Assembly: GCA_964432595.1 (NCBI GenBank)
Contig: CAYSOF010000015.1
Location: forward strand, 62,001-126,000
From: DASYLJ01 sp964432595
Lineage (GTDB): Bacteria; Desulfobacterota; Binatia; DP-6
DNA: 64,000 bases
Direction: 5' to 3'
Of the stretch, positions 17,468-25,859 are shown in pieces. The position numbers and the translations under genes were made by a program. The notes beneath the pieces are model-generated. The model searched no databases and was not told where the DNA came from. It worked only from the letters and a program-made list of their open reading frames with translations. Numbering within the stretch: the first letter of the stretch is position 1; every line of letters starts with the position of its first letter.

Positions 17468-19900
17468 TCACGGCGCACAACGTCGCATCAGCTTCACCAG
17501 GCGGCGTGCGACACGGCACTTCGGCGGGCGTCCCACCTGCACGGCGTTCTCGATCGACGACGCGAGCGCCTGCGCCCGCCGTCGCACCTTGCGGCGCCGG
17601 CACTGTTCGATCTGTCCGCTCGCCGGCAGCTCCAGCCCGCAGACGGTCGGCGGCAACGTCGACGTGGTGGTGCTCGTGCTGGTGGTCGACGAGGACGGCG
17701 TGCTCGTGCTGCTCGTCGACGACGAGCTCGAGGTGGTGGAGGAGGAGCTGGTCGTCGTGGTCGAGGTCGTCGAAGTGGTCGAGGTCGTCGGCACCGGGCG
17801 AGGATCACACAGGTCGAACGGCGCGGACCACGTCCCGTGCTTCACCACCCGGAGGCGCAGCGGTGCGAAGCAGTCGAACGGCATGTGGAAGGCCAGCATC
17901 GTTGGCGTCACCGCGTCCGGGGCGATGTGGGCCACTGGGGTGTCGTCAGCCGCGCTGATCACGATGCGGTTGGGCGGGTCGGGCAGGACGGGTGTGGCGA
18001 GGTTGCGTGCGCGGACCACGTCGTTGGCGATCGCGCAGGGGCACTTCCCCTCCACGCACGGCCCCGTGGGACACGGCGCCTCGGCACCGCATGCCGGCAG
18101 CGCGACGTCGTCGCATTCCCTGCGCAGCGGGTTGCCGTTGATCGCATCGAAACCGACGCCGTAGACGCGCACGACCTCGCCCGCCACGGGACGCGCCGGC
18201 GTGGAGCGCTCGACGACCGGCGTACCGGCGCGAGGTCCCGCGAAGCCGCCCCCCACGTCGACGAGCTGAACGTCGGCGCCGAGCGGCCTGATGTCCAATT
18301 CGCGTACGGCGTCGACCACGCACCACGCGTCCTCGCAGTTGCCCCACTGGTTACCGACGGCCGCGATCGGTCCGGACACGTTGGTGAGGAGAAGGTTCGT
18401 GCCGTGGTCGTTGTTGCGACGATTCGACGTGAAGGCGTTCCGACCCGGATCGCCGGGCGTGCCGTAGTCGGCGATCGGCATGTCGTGGCCGGGCTCGCGA
18501 CGCGTCTCCGCGCCGACTCCGGGACGGGTAGGATCGCGGCGATTGCACACCATGGCGGTGCCCCGGAACGTCGCAGTGGGCACCCGCTCGGCGCCCTCCT
18601 CGTCGACCGGCACCGTGTCGGTCGTCTCCACCACGCTTCCCTTGTCGTCGTTGTCCGCGACGTAGTCGTGCAGGAACGTCGCCTCGGCGTTGTCGTGCAC
18701 CACGAGGCCAGGACCGGCCCCGAATCGGACGACGTTGCCCGACGTCGCCATGCGGCTGCGTCCGACATGAACACATCCCGGAGTGTCCGACCGGCATTGG
18801 TCGATGACCGTGACGCCGTTGCCCCCGCCGCCGCTGCTGTTGCGCTGCACCACGTTCTCCGTCGCCACGACGTCGGCGCCGAGCGTGCTCTGCAGACCGC
18901 CTCTGGCATTGTCGTGGAGGCAGCTCTGGGCGACGAGCACCGCACCGTCGTTGGCCTTGACGCCCCGGTCCTGCGCGCCGGTGATGCGCGTGCCGACGAT
19001 GACGTCGTCGGCGGCGCCATCCTGGACGCTGACCGCGTCACCGCAGGTCGGCCCGACGACGACGCAGCCGTCGATCGTGTTCCCGCGGGCCTCGGCGCCG
19101 ACGAAGGCGATGGTATCGTGCTGCTTGTCCGGGCTGCCGGCCTCGCCGCAGGTGGCGGGATCGCTCACCTCGGCGCGACTGCCCTCGAACACGACCCCGC
19201 GCACGACGTTGTCGCGACCGAGGACGCGGAGCACCGACGTGGCGCACGTGCCGACCGACCAGACGACGCCGCCCGGCCTGGCATCCGCGTCCAGCGCGTC
19301 GACGACGATGCGGTCGCCCTCGAGCTCGATGGCCGCGTCCGGCGTGTCGGGCGTACACAGCGCCGACAGGTCGACGGTCTGCGGTGACGCGGCGCCGGGA
19401 AACGTCGCGGGCGCGAACGTGACGAGCGCGCGTCCCGGAGACTGCGCGGTGAACTCGGCCGCAGCGGCGAGCACGGCGCGCAGGTGATCCGCCGCGGTGT
19501 TCGACACGGTGAACGTGCGCGGATGGATGGTCCACGTGACGGCGTTGGTCGCTTCGCTCGGGTCGCCGGCGACGAGCACGGCCCGTTGGGCCTGCACCTG
19601 CACGTCCGATCCGGGGACCGTGACCGACAGACGATGGACCCATGCGCCTGGGCGGAGCCCCGAGACGAAGCCGCACGGGGCGAGCCCGGGCGTACAGACG
19701 AACGCTTCCGAGTACACGCTGGCGCCCGCCGCCGCCTCGGGCGGCGTGACGGCGTCGGCGGCCAGCGTGCCGTCGACTGCGACCTCGATCGCCGCCCCGG
19801 TGCCGTTGTCGGCATGGATCGCCAGCGACGCGGTGCCGACCGGCGCCGCGTCGGCAACCGCCACACCGAGCAGGAGGGCGAGGAGACACGCGGGAGGCAC
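17468..19900 (-). CDS. Secreted right-handed beta-helix protein
   Basis: 810 residues from a GTG start directly before a signal peptide (ACLLALLLGVAVADA). Residues about 110-560 show repeated short strands with Asn/Gly turns (GNTIDGCVVVG, DRGVKANDGAVLVAQS), typical of pectate-lyase-like parallel beta-helices. A Cys-rich segment (CGAEAPCPTGPCVEGKCPC), a long Thr/Ser linker and a basic Cys-containing tail follow. This could be a polysaccharide lyase or adhesin, but I see no catalytic signature. It lies 41 bases downstream of the M48 protease gene on the same strand. Confidence 0.82.
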   Translation of the reverse strand: MPPACLLALLLGVAVADAAPVGTASLAIHADNGTGAAIEVAVDGTLAADAVTPPEAAAGASVYSEAFVCTPGLAPCGFVSGLRPGAWVHRLSVTVPGSDVQVQAQRAVLVAGDPSEATNAVTWTIHPRTFTVSNTAADHLRAVLAAAAEFTAQSPGRALVTFAPATFPGAASPQTVDLSALCTPDTPDAAIELEGDRIVVDALDADARPGGVVWSVGTCATSVLRVLGRDNVVRGVVFEGSRAEVSDPATCGEAGSPDKQHDTIAFVGAEARGNTIDGCVVVGPTCGDAVSVQDGAADDVIVGTRITGAQDRGVKANDGAVLVAQSCLHDNARGGLQSTLGADVVATENVVQRNSSGGGGNGVTVIDQCRSDTPGCVHVGRSRMATSGNVVRFGAGPGLVVHDNAEATFLHDYVADNDDKGSVVETTDTVPVDEEGAERVPTATFRGTAMVCNRRDPTRPGVGAETRREPGHDMPIADYGTPGDPGRNAFTSNRRNNDHGTNLLLTNVSGPIAAVGNQWGNCEDAWCVVDAVRELDIRPLGADVQLVDVGGGFAGPRAGTPVVERSTPARPVAGEVVRVYGVGFDAINGNPLRRECDDVALPACGAEAPCPTGPCVEGKCPCAIANDVVRARNLATPVLPDPPNRIVISAADDTPVAHIAPDAVTPTMLAFHMPFDCFAPLRLRVVKHGTWSAPFDLCDPRPVPTTSTTSTTSTTTTSSSSTTSSSSSTSSTSTPSSSTTSTSTTTSTLPPTVCGLELPASGQIEQCRRRKVRRRAQALASSIENAVQVGRPPKCRVARRLVKLMRRCAP
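17655..17791 (-). repeat. Thr/Ser-rich linker of the beta-helix protein
   Basis: About 45 residues are almost only Thr and Ser, between the helix/Cys-rich part and the basic C-terminal tail. The DNA is a degenerate array of TCG/GTG/GGT-type triplets on the plus strand. Confidence 0.7.
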
Positions 19901-19941
19901 GCGCGATGCGTACCCAGATCGCGTGGTCGATGTCTAGCGAA

Positions 19942-20799
19942 TTACCCAGCGCGCGGCAGGCCGCGGCCACGGGTCGCGCCGGCCGGCGGGCCGTTCGGCC
20001 ACTCCTTGTCGATCACCAGCTGGATCTCCTCGATGCGCGTCTCGGGCAGCGGGTGCGACGAGAGGATCTCCGGCGGATGCTGGCCGTTGCTGGCTTCCTT
20101 CAGGATGCGCATCACGTCGAGCATGCCGCGCGGGTCGTAGCCGGCGTCGGCGAGCGTCACGAGGCCGAACGCGTCCGACTCCGTCTCGTCCCGGCGGCCG
20201 TAGCGCAGCTGCAGCATCTGGTTCGCCATCATCGCGGCCATGCGCGCCATGTCGCCGCGGCCGCTGCCGTCTTCGGTGGCGACGCCGACGGCGACGGTCA
20301 ACAGCTGGCCGAGCTGTCCCTTCGCCATGTGCTCGGCACCGTGCCGATGGACGACGTGGCCGATCTCGTGGCCGAGCACGCCGGCCAGCTCCGCCTCGTC
20401 CTGCATGCGATTGTAGAGGCCGCGCGTGATGAAGATTTGTCCGCCCGGGAGCGCGAACGCGTTCACCGTCTCGGGATCGGCGAGCAGGTGGAAGTTGAAG
20501 TTGTCGGCGTACGGGCTGCGCGCGGCGAGCCCCGCCGCGACGAGCTTCCGGCCGACCGTGGCGACCATCTGCGCGTCGGGCGAGCGCGGATCGACGACGC
20601 CGCCCATCTGCTCCGCCATCTGCGGCGCCGCCTGCAGGCCGAGCGCGCGTTCCTGGTCGACGTTCATGCCGACGCGCTGCTTCTCGCCGGTGACCGGGTT
20701 GATCTCCGTGTTCGCGAAGTAGCCGAAGAGGGCGAACGCCGCGAGCAGCAGCGCCATCACGAGCCGGCTGCGGCCCGCACTGCCGCGCCTATCGCGCAT
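19942..20799 (-). CDS. M48-family zinc metalloprotease (membrane-anchored)
   Basis: 285 residues from ATG 20799. An N-terminal hydrophobic helix (LVMALLLAAFALFGYFA) acts as anchor or uncleaved signal. The zinc site is HEIGH (144-148) with a downstream Glu (ESDAFGL, about 207). The NAFALPGGQIFITRGL and SSHPLPETRIEE motifs are characteristic of the BepA/LoiP-like M48 group, which degrades misfolded envelope proteins. The helix-turn MMANQMLQLRYGRRDETESDA is intact, so the enzyme should be active. A longer upstream open frame is Arg/Pro-rich and not credible. Divergent from the INSIG-like gene. Confidence 0.92.
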   Translation of the reverse strand: MRDRRGSAGRSRLVMALLLAAFALFGYFANTEINPVTGEKQRVGMNVDQERALGLQAAPQMAEQMGGVVDPRSPDAQMVATVGRKLVAAGLAARSPYADNFNFHLLADPETVNAFALPGGQIFITRGLYNRMQDEAELAGVLGHEIGHVVHRHGAEHMAKGQLGQLLTVAVGVATEDGSGRGDMARMAAMMANQMLQLRYGRRDETESDAFGLVTLADAGYDPRGMLDVMRILKEASNGQHPPEILSSHPLPETRIEEIQLVIDKEWPNGPPAGATRGRGLPRAG

Positions 20800-20884
20800 C
20801 GCCGACACCGCGGCCTTTCGTCCGACAAGAGAGCGCCATGGGCGCGACCGTAGCATCGAGCGTCGGGTTGGACTACGGGGGTGC

Positions 20885-21556
20885 GTGCAGAACCGGTCGG
20901 ATCCGCGCACCGTCGGGCGGTGGCTCCAGGGCGGCGTGCTCCTGGCGCTCGCCGGGCTGACGCTCGGAACCGCGCTCGACGCGGTGCACGTGCACACCGG
21001 CACGACGCGCTACACCGACCCGCTCGCGTTCGGCCTGGCGTGGTGGACGCCGCCGCTCTTCGCAGCCGCCGCCGTCGCGATCGGCCTCGGCCGTCCGCTG
21101 CTCGACCGCATGCTGCGGACGCCGGCGCCGGCGCCGCGCACGGGCCCGGTGACGCTCGGGATGCTGCTCTTCATCGCCGGCTACGTCGTGAGCAGCATCG
21201 GGCCGGGCGGCTCGAGCGGTCGCGCGCAGGCGCTGGCGGCGATGGCGCTGTTCGGCTGGCTCGTGTGCGACGGACGGGTCGCGGGCATCGTCCACGCGGC
21301 GACGACGGCGGCCTGCGGGCTGCTCGTCGAGGCCGTCCTCGTGCGCGCCGGCCTGTTCGCGCACACGCAGGTCGACGTGCTCGGCGTCGCGGGCTGGCTG
21401 CCGGCGCTCTATCTCTGCGCGGCGGTCGGCGTCGGCACCCTCGGCAAGCGGCTCGTCGACGGCCCCGCGCCGGCTCACTTGGTGCGCACGTCGTATACGC
21501 CGTCCCAGCCCTCGGCGGGGGGCGACGACGCGAGCGTCGAGCAGCGGCCGATGTAG
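20885..21556 (+). CDS. INSIG-like integral membrane protein
   Basis: 223 residues, GTG start, about six hydrophobic helices. The protein follows eukaryotic INSIG and the mycobacterial homologue MvINS along most of its length: an opening helix (GGVLLALAGLTLGTALD), then AWWTPPLFAAAAVAIGLGRP (human AWWVPP...AVIGLLYP), an acidic residue at Asp129 in the CDGRVAG turn where human INSIG-2 has Asp149 in FDRSRSG, and the final GWLPALYLCAAVGVGTLGKR (human SWLP...GGITMGNIGR). MvINS binds diacylglycerol in the cavity that binds sterol in INSIG. The call is from remembered sequences, not a search. The last 82 bases overlap the convergent cyclase gene. Confidence 0.78.
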   Translation: MQNRSDPRTVGRWLQGGVLLALAGLTLGTALDAVHVHTGTTRYTDPLAFGLAWWTPPLFAAAAVAIGLGRPLLDRMLRTPAPAPRTGPVTLGMLLFIAGYVVSSIGPGGSSGRAQALAAMALFGWLVCDGRVAGIVHAATTAACGLLVEAVLVRAGLFAHTQVDVLGVAGWLPALYLCAAVGVGTLGKRLVDGPAPAHLVRTSYTPSQPSAGGDDASVEQRPM

Positions 21557-23652
21557 ACGCGCGCGACGGGGTCGTCCGGCAATGCGGCCAGCATCGCCGC
21601 CGCCTCCGCGAAGCGCCGCTCGCGATACGCGGCCAGCGCCGGCGCGAACCGCTCCGCGCGCGCCCGCCAGTGGAAGTCGACGTCGTCGCTGCGCCGGCCG
21701 AGCAGCTCGTAGATGCTCACCGGCGTTCCGCGCCCGACGACGCGGACGCGATCCACCTCGCGACACACGAACTCGTCGCGCACCGCCGCCCAGGTGTTCT
21801 CGGACATGAGGATCGTCGTGCCGTAGACCTTGTTGAGGCCTTCGAGGCGCGACGCGACGTTCACGTGGTCGCCCATCGCCGTGTAGCTGAAGCGACGCGC
21901 CGATCCGAAGTTGCCGACGACGGTCACGCCGCTGTCGAGCCCGGTGCCCATCTCGACGAGCGGCCAGCCACGCGCCTGCCACTCCTTCTGCATCCGCGCC
22001 AGCTCGCGGTTCATGTCGAGCGCCGCCGCCGCCGCGCGGAGCGCGTGATCGGGCGCGTCGAGCGGCGCGCCCCAGATCGCCATCACCGCGTCGCCGACGT
22101 ACTTGTCGAGCAGGCCGCGGTGCGCGAACACGACGTCGGTCATCGTGCCGAGGTGCTCGTTCATGAGGCGCGCGAGGTCGTCGACGCTGAGCCGCTCGGC
22201 GATGCTCGAGAAGCCGCGCAGGTCGGAGAAGAGGATCGAGATGTCGCGCCGCTCGCCGCCGAGCTTGAGCCGCGACGGATCGCTCGCGACGAGCTCGGTC
22301 ACGTCGGGGTCGAGGTACATCCCGAACGCGTTGCGGATGTACCTGCGCTCGCGCGACTCGGTCAGGTACTGGTGCAGCGTCCCGGCGAGCGTACACCCGA
22401 TCACCGCCAGCGTCGGGTAGACGGCGCCGAGCACGAGGCCGTCCTGCGCGAACGCCCGTTGCGTGAACCAGAGGTAGAGCGCGCCCAGCGCGAGGGCGCC
22501 GAGCGGACCGGCGATGCCGCGGCGGCGGAGCAGCAGCGCGATCAGCCCGCCCAGCACGACCACGACCAGCGCCTCCACGGGCACCGTCCACGGCGGCCGC
22601 CAGAGCCCGCGCCCGACGAGCAGGTTGTCGAGGACGTTGGCGTGGATCTCGACGCCCGGCATCGAGCCGGAGAAGGGCGTCGGCCGCGAGTCGAAGCCGA
22701 CCGCCGTCGGCGCGACGAGGACGATCTTGCCGTCGAGCAGGCCCGGCGGCACGCGGCCGGCGAGCACGTCGGCCGCGCTCACGTGACGGAACGTGCCCGG
22801 CGGACCGCGAAACTCGATGCGCAGCTCGCCCGCGGCGTCGGCGGGCAGCACGCGATCGCCGACGGTGAGCGACGCGACGCCCTCGCGGTCGATCGTCAGC
22901 AGCGGCGCCGCGGTGCCGAGGTGGCGCTGCAGCACCGCCACGGACAAGGACGGCGCGACGGCCTCGCCCATCCGCAGCGCGAGCGGCACGCGACGGAACC
23001 CGCCGTCGGCATCGGGCACGAAGTTGACATGGCCGACGGCCGCCGCCGCGTCCTCGAGCGTCGGGATGTTGCCGTGGAAGCGCGCCGCCTCACGGATGGC
23101 GGCCAGCGTGCCGCCGCCGCGCAGGCGGACAGCCATCTCCGGAAAGAACGGCGCCGGCGGACGCGGCTCCGGGAGCGGACCCAGCTCGAAGAACTCGCCG
23201 AGCACGACGCGGCCCGAGTCGCGGAGCGTGGACGCGAAGCGCGCGTCGTTGCCCAACGTCGCGAGTTGATCGACCAGCTCGCGCGCCGGACGCCGCGGCG
23301 CGGCCTTCACCGCCGCGTCGAGCCGCGCGAGGTCGACGCCCGTGTCGGGCTTGTCGAACACCGCGTCGAGCCCGATGACCGACGCGCCGCCCGCCGCGAT
23401 GCCGTCGACCAGGTCGGCCAGGACGTTGCGCGGCCACGGCCAGCGCCCGACGGCTTCGAGGCTGGCCTCGTCGATGCCGACGATGACGATCTCACCCGTC
23501 GTCGGCTGCGCGCCGCGCAGCAGATGGCGGAGGTCGATCGCGCGCAGCTCGAGCTGCTCGAGCGGGGCGGGCTCGAGCAGGCGCACCCCCGCGAGCAGCA
23601 GCGCCAGCCCGAGACAGAGTGCCGTGGACACGGCCCGGGGCCGGCGTGCCAC
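21475..23652 (-). CDS. CHASE2-domain class III adenylate cyclase
   Basis: 725 residues, GTG start. One N-terminal membrane helix, an extracytoplasmic CHASE2 sensor (about 40-350), three membrane helices (about 358-426), then a cyclase catalytic domain. Metal-binding Asp477 (FSDLRGF) and Asp521 (YVGDAV), Lys517 and Asp595 (TAMGDHVN) for adenine recognition, and Asn598/Arg602 for the transition state are all present, so it should make cAMP. A short helical tail (about 660-725) follows. It is the last gene of a three-gene operon; its start lies 6 bases after the FecR gene stop. Confidence 0.93.
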   Translation of the reverse strand: MARRPRAVSTALCLGLALLLAGVRLLEPAPLEQLELRAIDLRHLLRGAQPTTGEIVIVGIDEASLEAVGRWPWPRNVLADLVDGIAAGGASVIGLDAVFDKPDTGVDLARLDAAVKAAPRRPARELVDQLATLGNDARFASTLRDSGRVVLGEFFELGPLPEPRPPAPFFPEMAVRLRGGGTLAAIREAARFHGNIPTLEDAAAAVGHVNFVPDADGGFRRVPLALRMGEAVAPSLSVAVLQRHLGTAAPLLTIDREGVASLTVGDRVLPADAAGELRIEFRGPPGTFRHVSAADVLAGRVPPGLLDGKIVLVAPTAVGFDSRPTPFSGSMPGVEIHANVLDNLLVGRGLWRPPWTVPVEALVVVVLGGLIALLLRRRGIAGPLGALALGALYLWFTQRAFAQDGLVLGAVYPTLAVIGCTLAGTLHQYLTESRERRYIRNAFGMYLDPDVTELVASDPSRLKLGGERRDISILFSDLRGFSSIAERLSVDDLARLMNEHLGTMTDVVFAHRGLLDKYVGDAVMAIWGAPLDAPDHALRAAAAALDMNRELARMQKEWQARGWPLVEMGTGLDSGVTVVGNFGSARRFSYTAMGDHVNVASRLEGLNKVYGTTILMSENTWAAVRDEFVCREVDRVRVVGRGTPVSIYELLGRRSDDVDFHWRARAERFAPALAAYRERRFAEAAAMLAALPDDPVARVYIGRCSTLASSPPAEGWDGVYDVRTK

Positions 23653-23658
23653 GAGCGG

Positions 23659-24522
23659 CTATTGCCTCCCGGGCGGAACCGGCGGGGTCGGCGGACGGCG
23701 CTGGCGCAGGCGGTCGATCGGCTGGTCGACGACCTGCCCTTCCGGCGGCTGGACGTCGCGTCCCGGCTGGCGCGCCGTCGCCGGATCACCGGTCGACTCG
23801 CTGCCCGGCGCGTTCGGGTCGACCGCGCGACGCGTGCCCGGCGTCAGCTCGCGCTCCGGCAGCCTGCCGCCGGCGAGCATCTGCGTGGCGACGTCCATCG
23901 CGTCGACCTCGTCCGACGTCGGCGTGCGCGGCTTGGTCGGGATGCCGTCGCGGCCGATCTCGGTGAGCTCGCCCGCGCGCAGCGTGACTTCGCGCCGCGC
24001 GCCGACGGCGCCGCGAACGCTGACGACGCCCGACAGGCAGAGGACGCGCGTGCGCTCCGCCGCGCGATCGTAGGCGACGACGAAGGTGGTGCCGCGCACG
24101 CCGGCCACCGCCGTGGGCGTGCTCACGTCGAAGCGCGAGCCCGGCGTGCCGTAGCGCGGCGGCACGACCGCCCGCACCGCGCCCGTCACGACGGACAACG
24201 CCGAGGTGCCGCCGCTGTCCGCGACGACCTGCTCGTCGACGCTGAGCTCCGACGACGGACCGAGGGTCAGCACCGATTCGTCCTTCAGCAGCAGCTTGAG
24301 CCGCGACGCGGGCTGCGTGCGCAGCCGGTCGCCGAGCAGCACGGCGTCGCCGCCGCCGAGCGCCGCCCAGTCGGCCTGCCCGCGGTGCAGCGCATCGGCA
24401 CGACCTTCGAGCGCCGACACGACACCCACCTGGGGCTCCTGTGCCCCCGCCCGGGCGACCACCGCCGCCGTCAGCGCCAGGGCCAGCATCGTCACGAGCC
24501 ATCGCGCGCGGGGGTTGGTCAT
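23659..24522 (-). CDS. Exported FecR-domain protein
   Basis: 287 residues from ATG 24522. Signal peptide (LVTMLALALTAAVVARAGAQ), then a FecR-like beta domain: VGVVSALEGRADALHRG, GDRLRTQPASRLKLLLKDES, then VRAVVPPRYGTPGSRFDVST and TPTAVAGVRGTTFVVAYD. The last 80 residues are Pro-rich and disordered. FecR proteins normally bridge a TonB receptor and a sigma factor. Stand-alone exported versions beside CHASE2 cyclases are common and may carry an envelope signal to CHASE2. It starts 2 bases after the TPR/beta-barrel gene stop. Confidence 0.9.
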   Translation of the reverse strand: MTNPRARWLVTMLALALTAAVVARAGAQEPQVGVVSALEGRADALHRGQADWAALGGGDAVLLGDRLRTQPASRLKLLLKDESVLTLGPSSELSVDEQVVADSGGTSALSVVTGAVRAVVPPRYGTPGSRFDVSTPTAVAGVRGTTFVVAYDRAAERTRVLCLSGVVSVRGAVGARREVTLRAGELTEIGRDGIPTKPRTPTSDEVDAMDVATQMLAGGRLPERELTPGTRRAVDPNAPGSESTGDPATARQPGRDVQPPEGQVVDQPIDRLRQRRPPTPPVPPGRQ

Positions 24523-24524
24523 GC

Positions 24525-25742
24525 TCAGTACGTCACCTCGACCGTGGCGGCCACGATCTGTCGTCGATAGTCGAAGAGGCCGATGTTCGACGGGTTCCAG
24601 GTGCCCCAGTACGCGAGGCCGACGTTCACGTACTCGCCGATCGGCCGGCGGACCTGGAACGCCACCTGCGAGAAGTCGTCGTAGCGCCGCTTGCGGAAGC
24701 CGGCGAAGCTGTTCGGCTGCGTGTACTCGTCGTAGCGGAACACGTACGTGAGCGAGACGTTCGTCTGCCACCAGGCCGGCGTGCCGATGCCGGCGAAGAA
24801 GGTGTGTCCGTGGCGCGCGTAGTCGCTGCCGGCGGGATCGGAGGGCGTGTCGTCCTCGTACTCGTAGCCGGCCGTCACGTAGCGCTGCGGGTCGCCGAGG
24901 TAGATCACCTGGTTCACGCCGGCGGCATAGGTGGGGCCGTCGCGGATGTCCTCGAACGGCTGGTCGAGGAAGTCCTGGTGGCCGTACCGGAACAGCAGCT
25001 GGGTGAGGCCCGTCTTGCCCTCGAGGATGCTGACGAACGGCGTGACCCAGGGCTCCTCGAGATACGAGTGGCTGCCGAGCACGTAGTGATCCCAACCCGC
25101 CTGCACGCCCAGCCAGACGCGCGGATCGGGCGCCCAGCTCGCGACGCCGCGGAGGTGGTTCGCGCGGAAGTCGAAGTCGGTCACGTCCGTGTGGAGGCTC
25201 TGGTACAGGTCGTACTGCAGCCGCAGCAGCAGGTTGTCGCTGCGGACCACGTCGTACCGCGCGCCGGCGGAGAACAGGAACGCGGCGTCGTCCTTCGGGT
25301 CGTTCGGATCGAGGCGCACGTTCGAGTCGTACTGGATGCCGGTGCCCGCGTAGACCGACCACGCCTTGCCGCCGGGCCGGGTGTCGACGGCCGTCTCCTG
25401 GCCGCCGCCGCCACGGTCGTCGCGCGCGTCCGATGCGATCTCGAGGCCGCGCCGAGCCTCGGGGAAATCGGGAACGAGGACCAGTGCGCGCTGGAATGCA
25501 TCGGCGGATTCGTCCCAGCGCCCGAGCCGGCCGTAGGCCAGGCCGAGGCCGTACTGGGCGGCCGCGTCCCGGGGGTCGGCCGCGGCGGCGTCGGCGAAGA
25601 GCCCGCGGGCCTCCTCGTACTCGGCGGCCTGGTAGGCCACATGGCCCCGGGCGACCAGCAGGTCGGACCGCTCGGAGGCTGTCGCCGGGGCGGTCCCGAG
25701 CACCACCCCGAGCAGCGCAATGGCTAACGAGAACGCTCGCAT
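24525..25742 (-). CDS. TPR plus outer-membrane beta-barrel protein
   Basis: 405 residues from ATG 25742 (signal FSLAIALLGVVLGTAPATA). Two or three TPR units (about 25-105, AAAQYGLGLAYGRLGRWDE), then a region of alternating amphipathic strands rich in Tyr/Trp/Asp that ends in VEVTY, the aromatic C-terminus of BAM-inserted barrels. It resembles surface-lipoprotein-assembly-modifier (DUF560) architecture. An in-frame start at 25775 exists, but an extended -10 (TG-C-TATGGC, minus strand, around 25771-25766) lies between the two, which favours 25742. First gene of the FecR/CHASE2 operon. Confidence 0.85.
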   Translation of the reverse strand: MRAFSLAIALLGVVLGTAPATASERSDLLVARGHVAYQAAEYEEARGLFADAAAADPRDAAAQYGLGLAYGRLGRWDESADAFQRALVLVPDFPEARRGLEIASDARDDRGGGGQETAVDTRPGGKAWSVYAGTGIQYDSNVRLDPNDPKDDAAFLFSAGARYDVVRSDNLLLRLQYDLYQSLHTDVTDFDFRANHLRGVASWAPDPRVWLGVQAGWDHYVLGSHSYLEEPWVTPFVSILEGKTGLTQLLFRYGHQDFLDQPFEDIRDGPTYAAGVNQVIYLGDPQRYVTAGYEYEDDTPSDPAGSDYARHGHTFFAGIGTPAWWQTNVSLTYVFRYDEYTQPNSFAGFRKRRYDDFSQVAFQVRRPIGEYVNVGLAYWGTWNPSNIGLFDYRRQIVAATVEVTY

Positions 25743-25859
25743 CGTCTGCTGGCCGGGAACGCGCGGCCATAGCACCTCGACATGCGGCCCTACAAGCCTC
25801 GGTTGACGTAGACCCCGGCCCTCGTGGTAACCACCACGGTCCGCGTGACGAAGTCAGTG

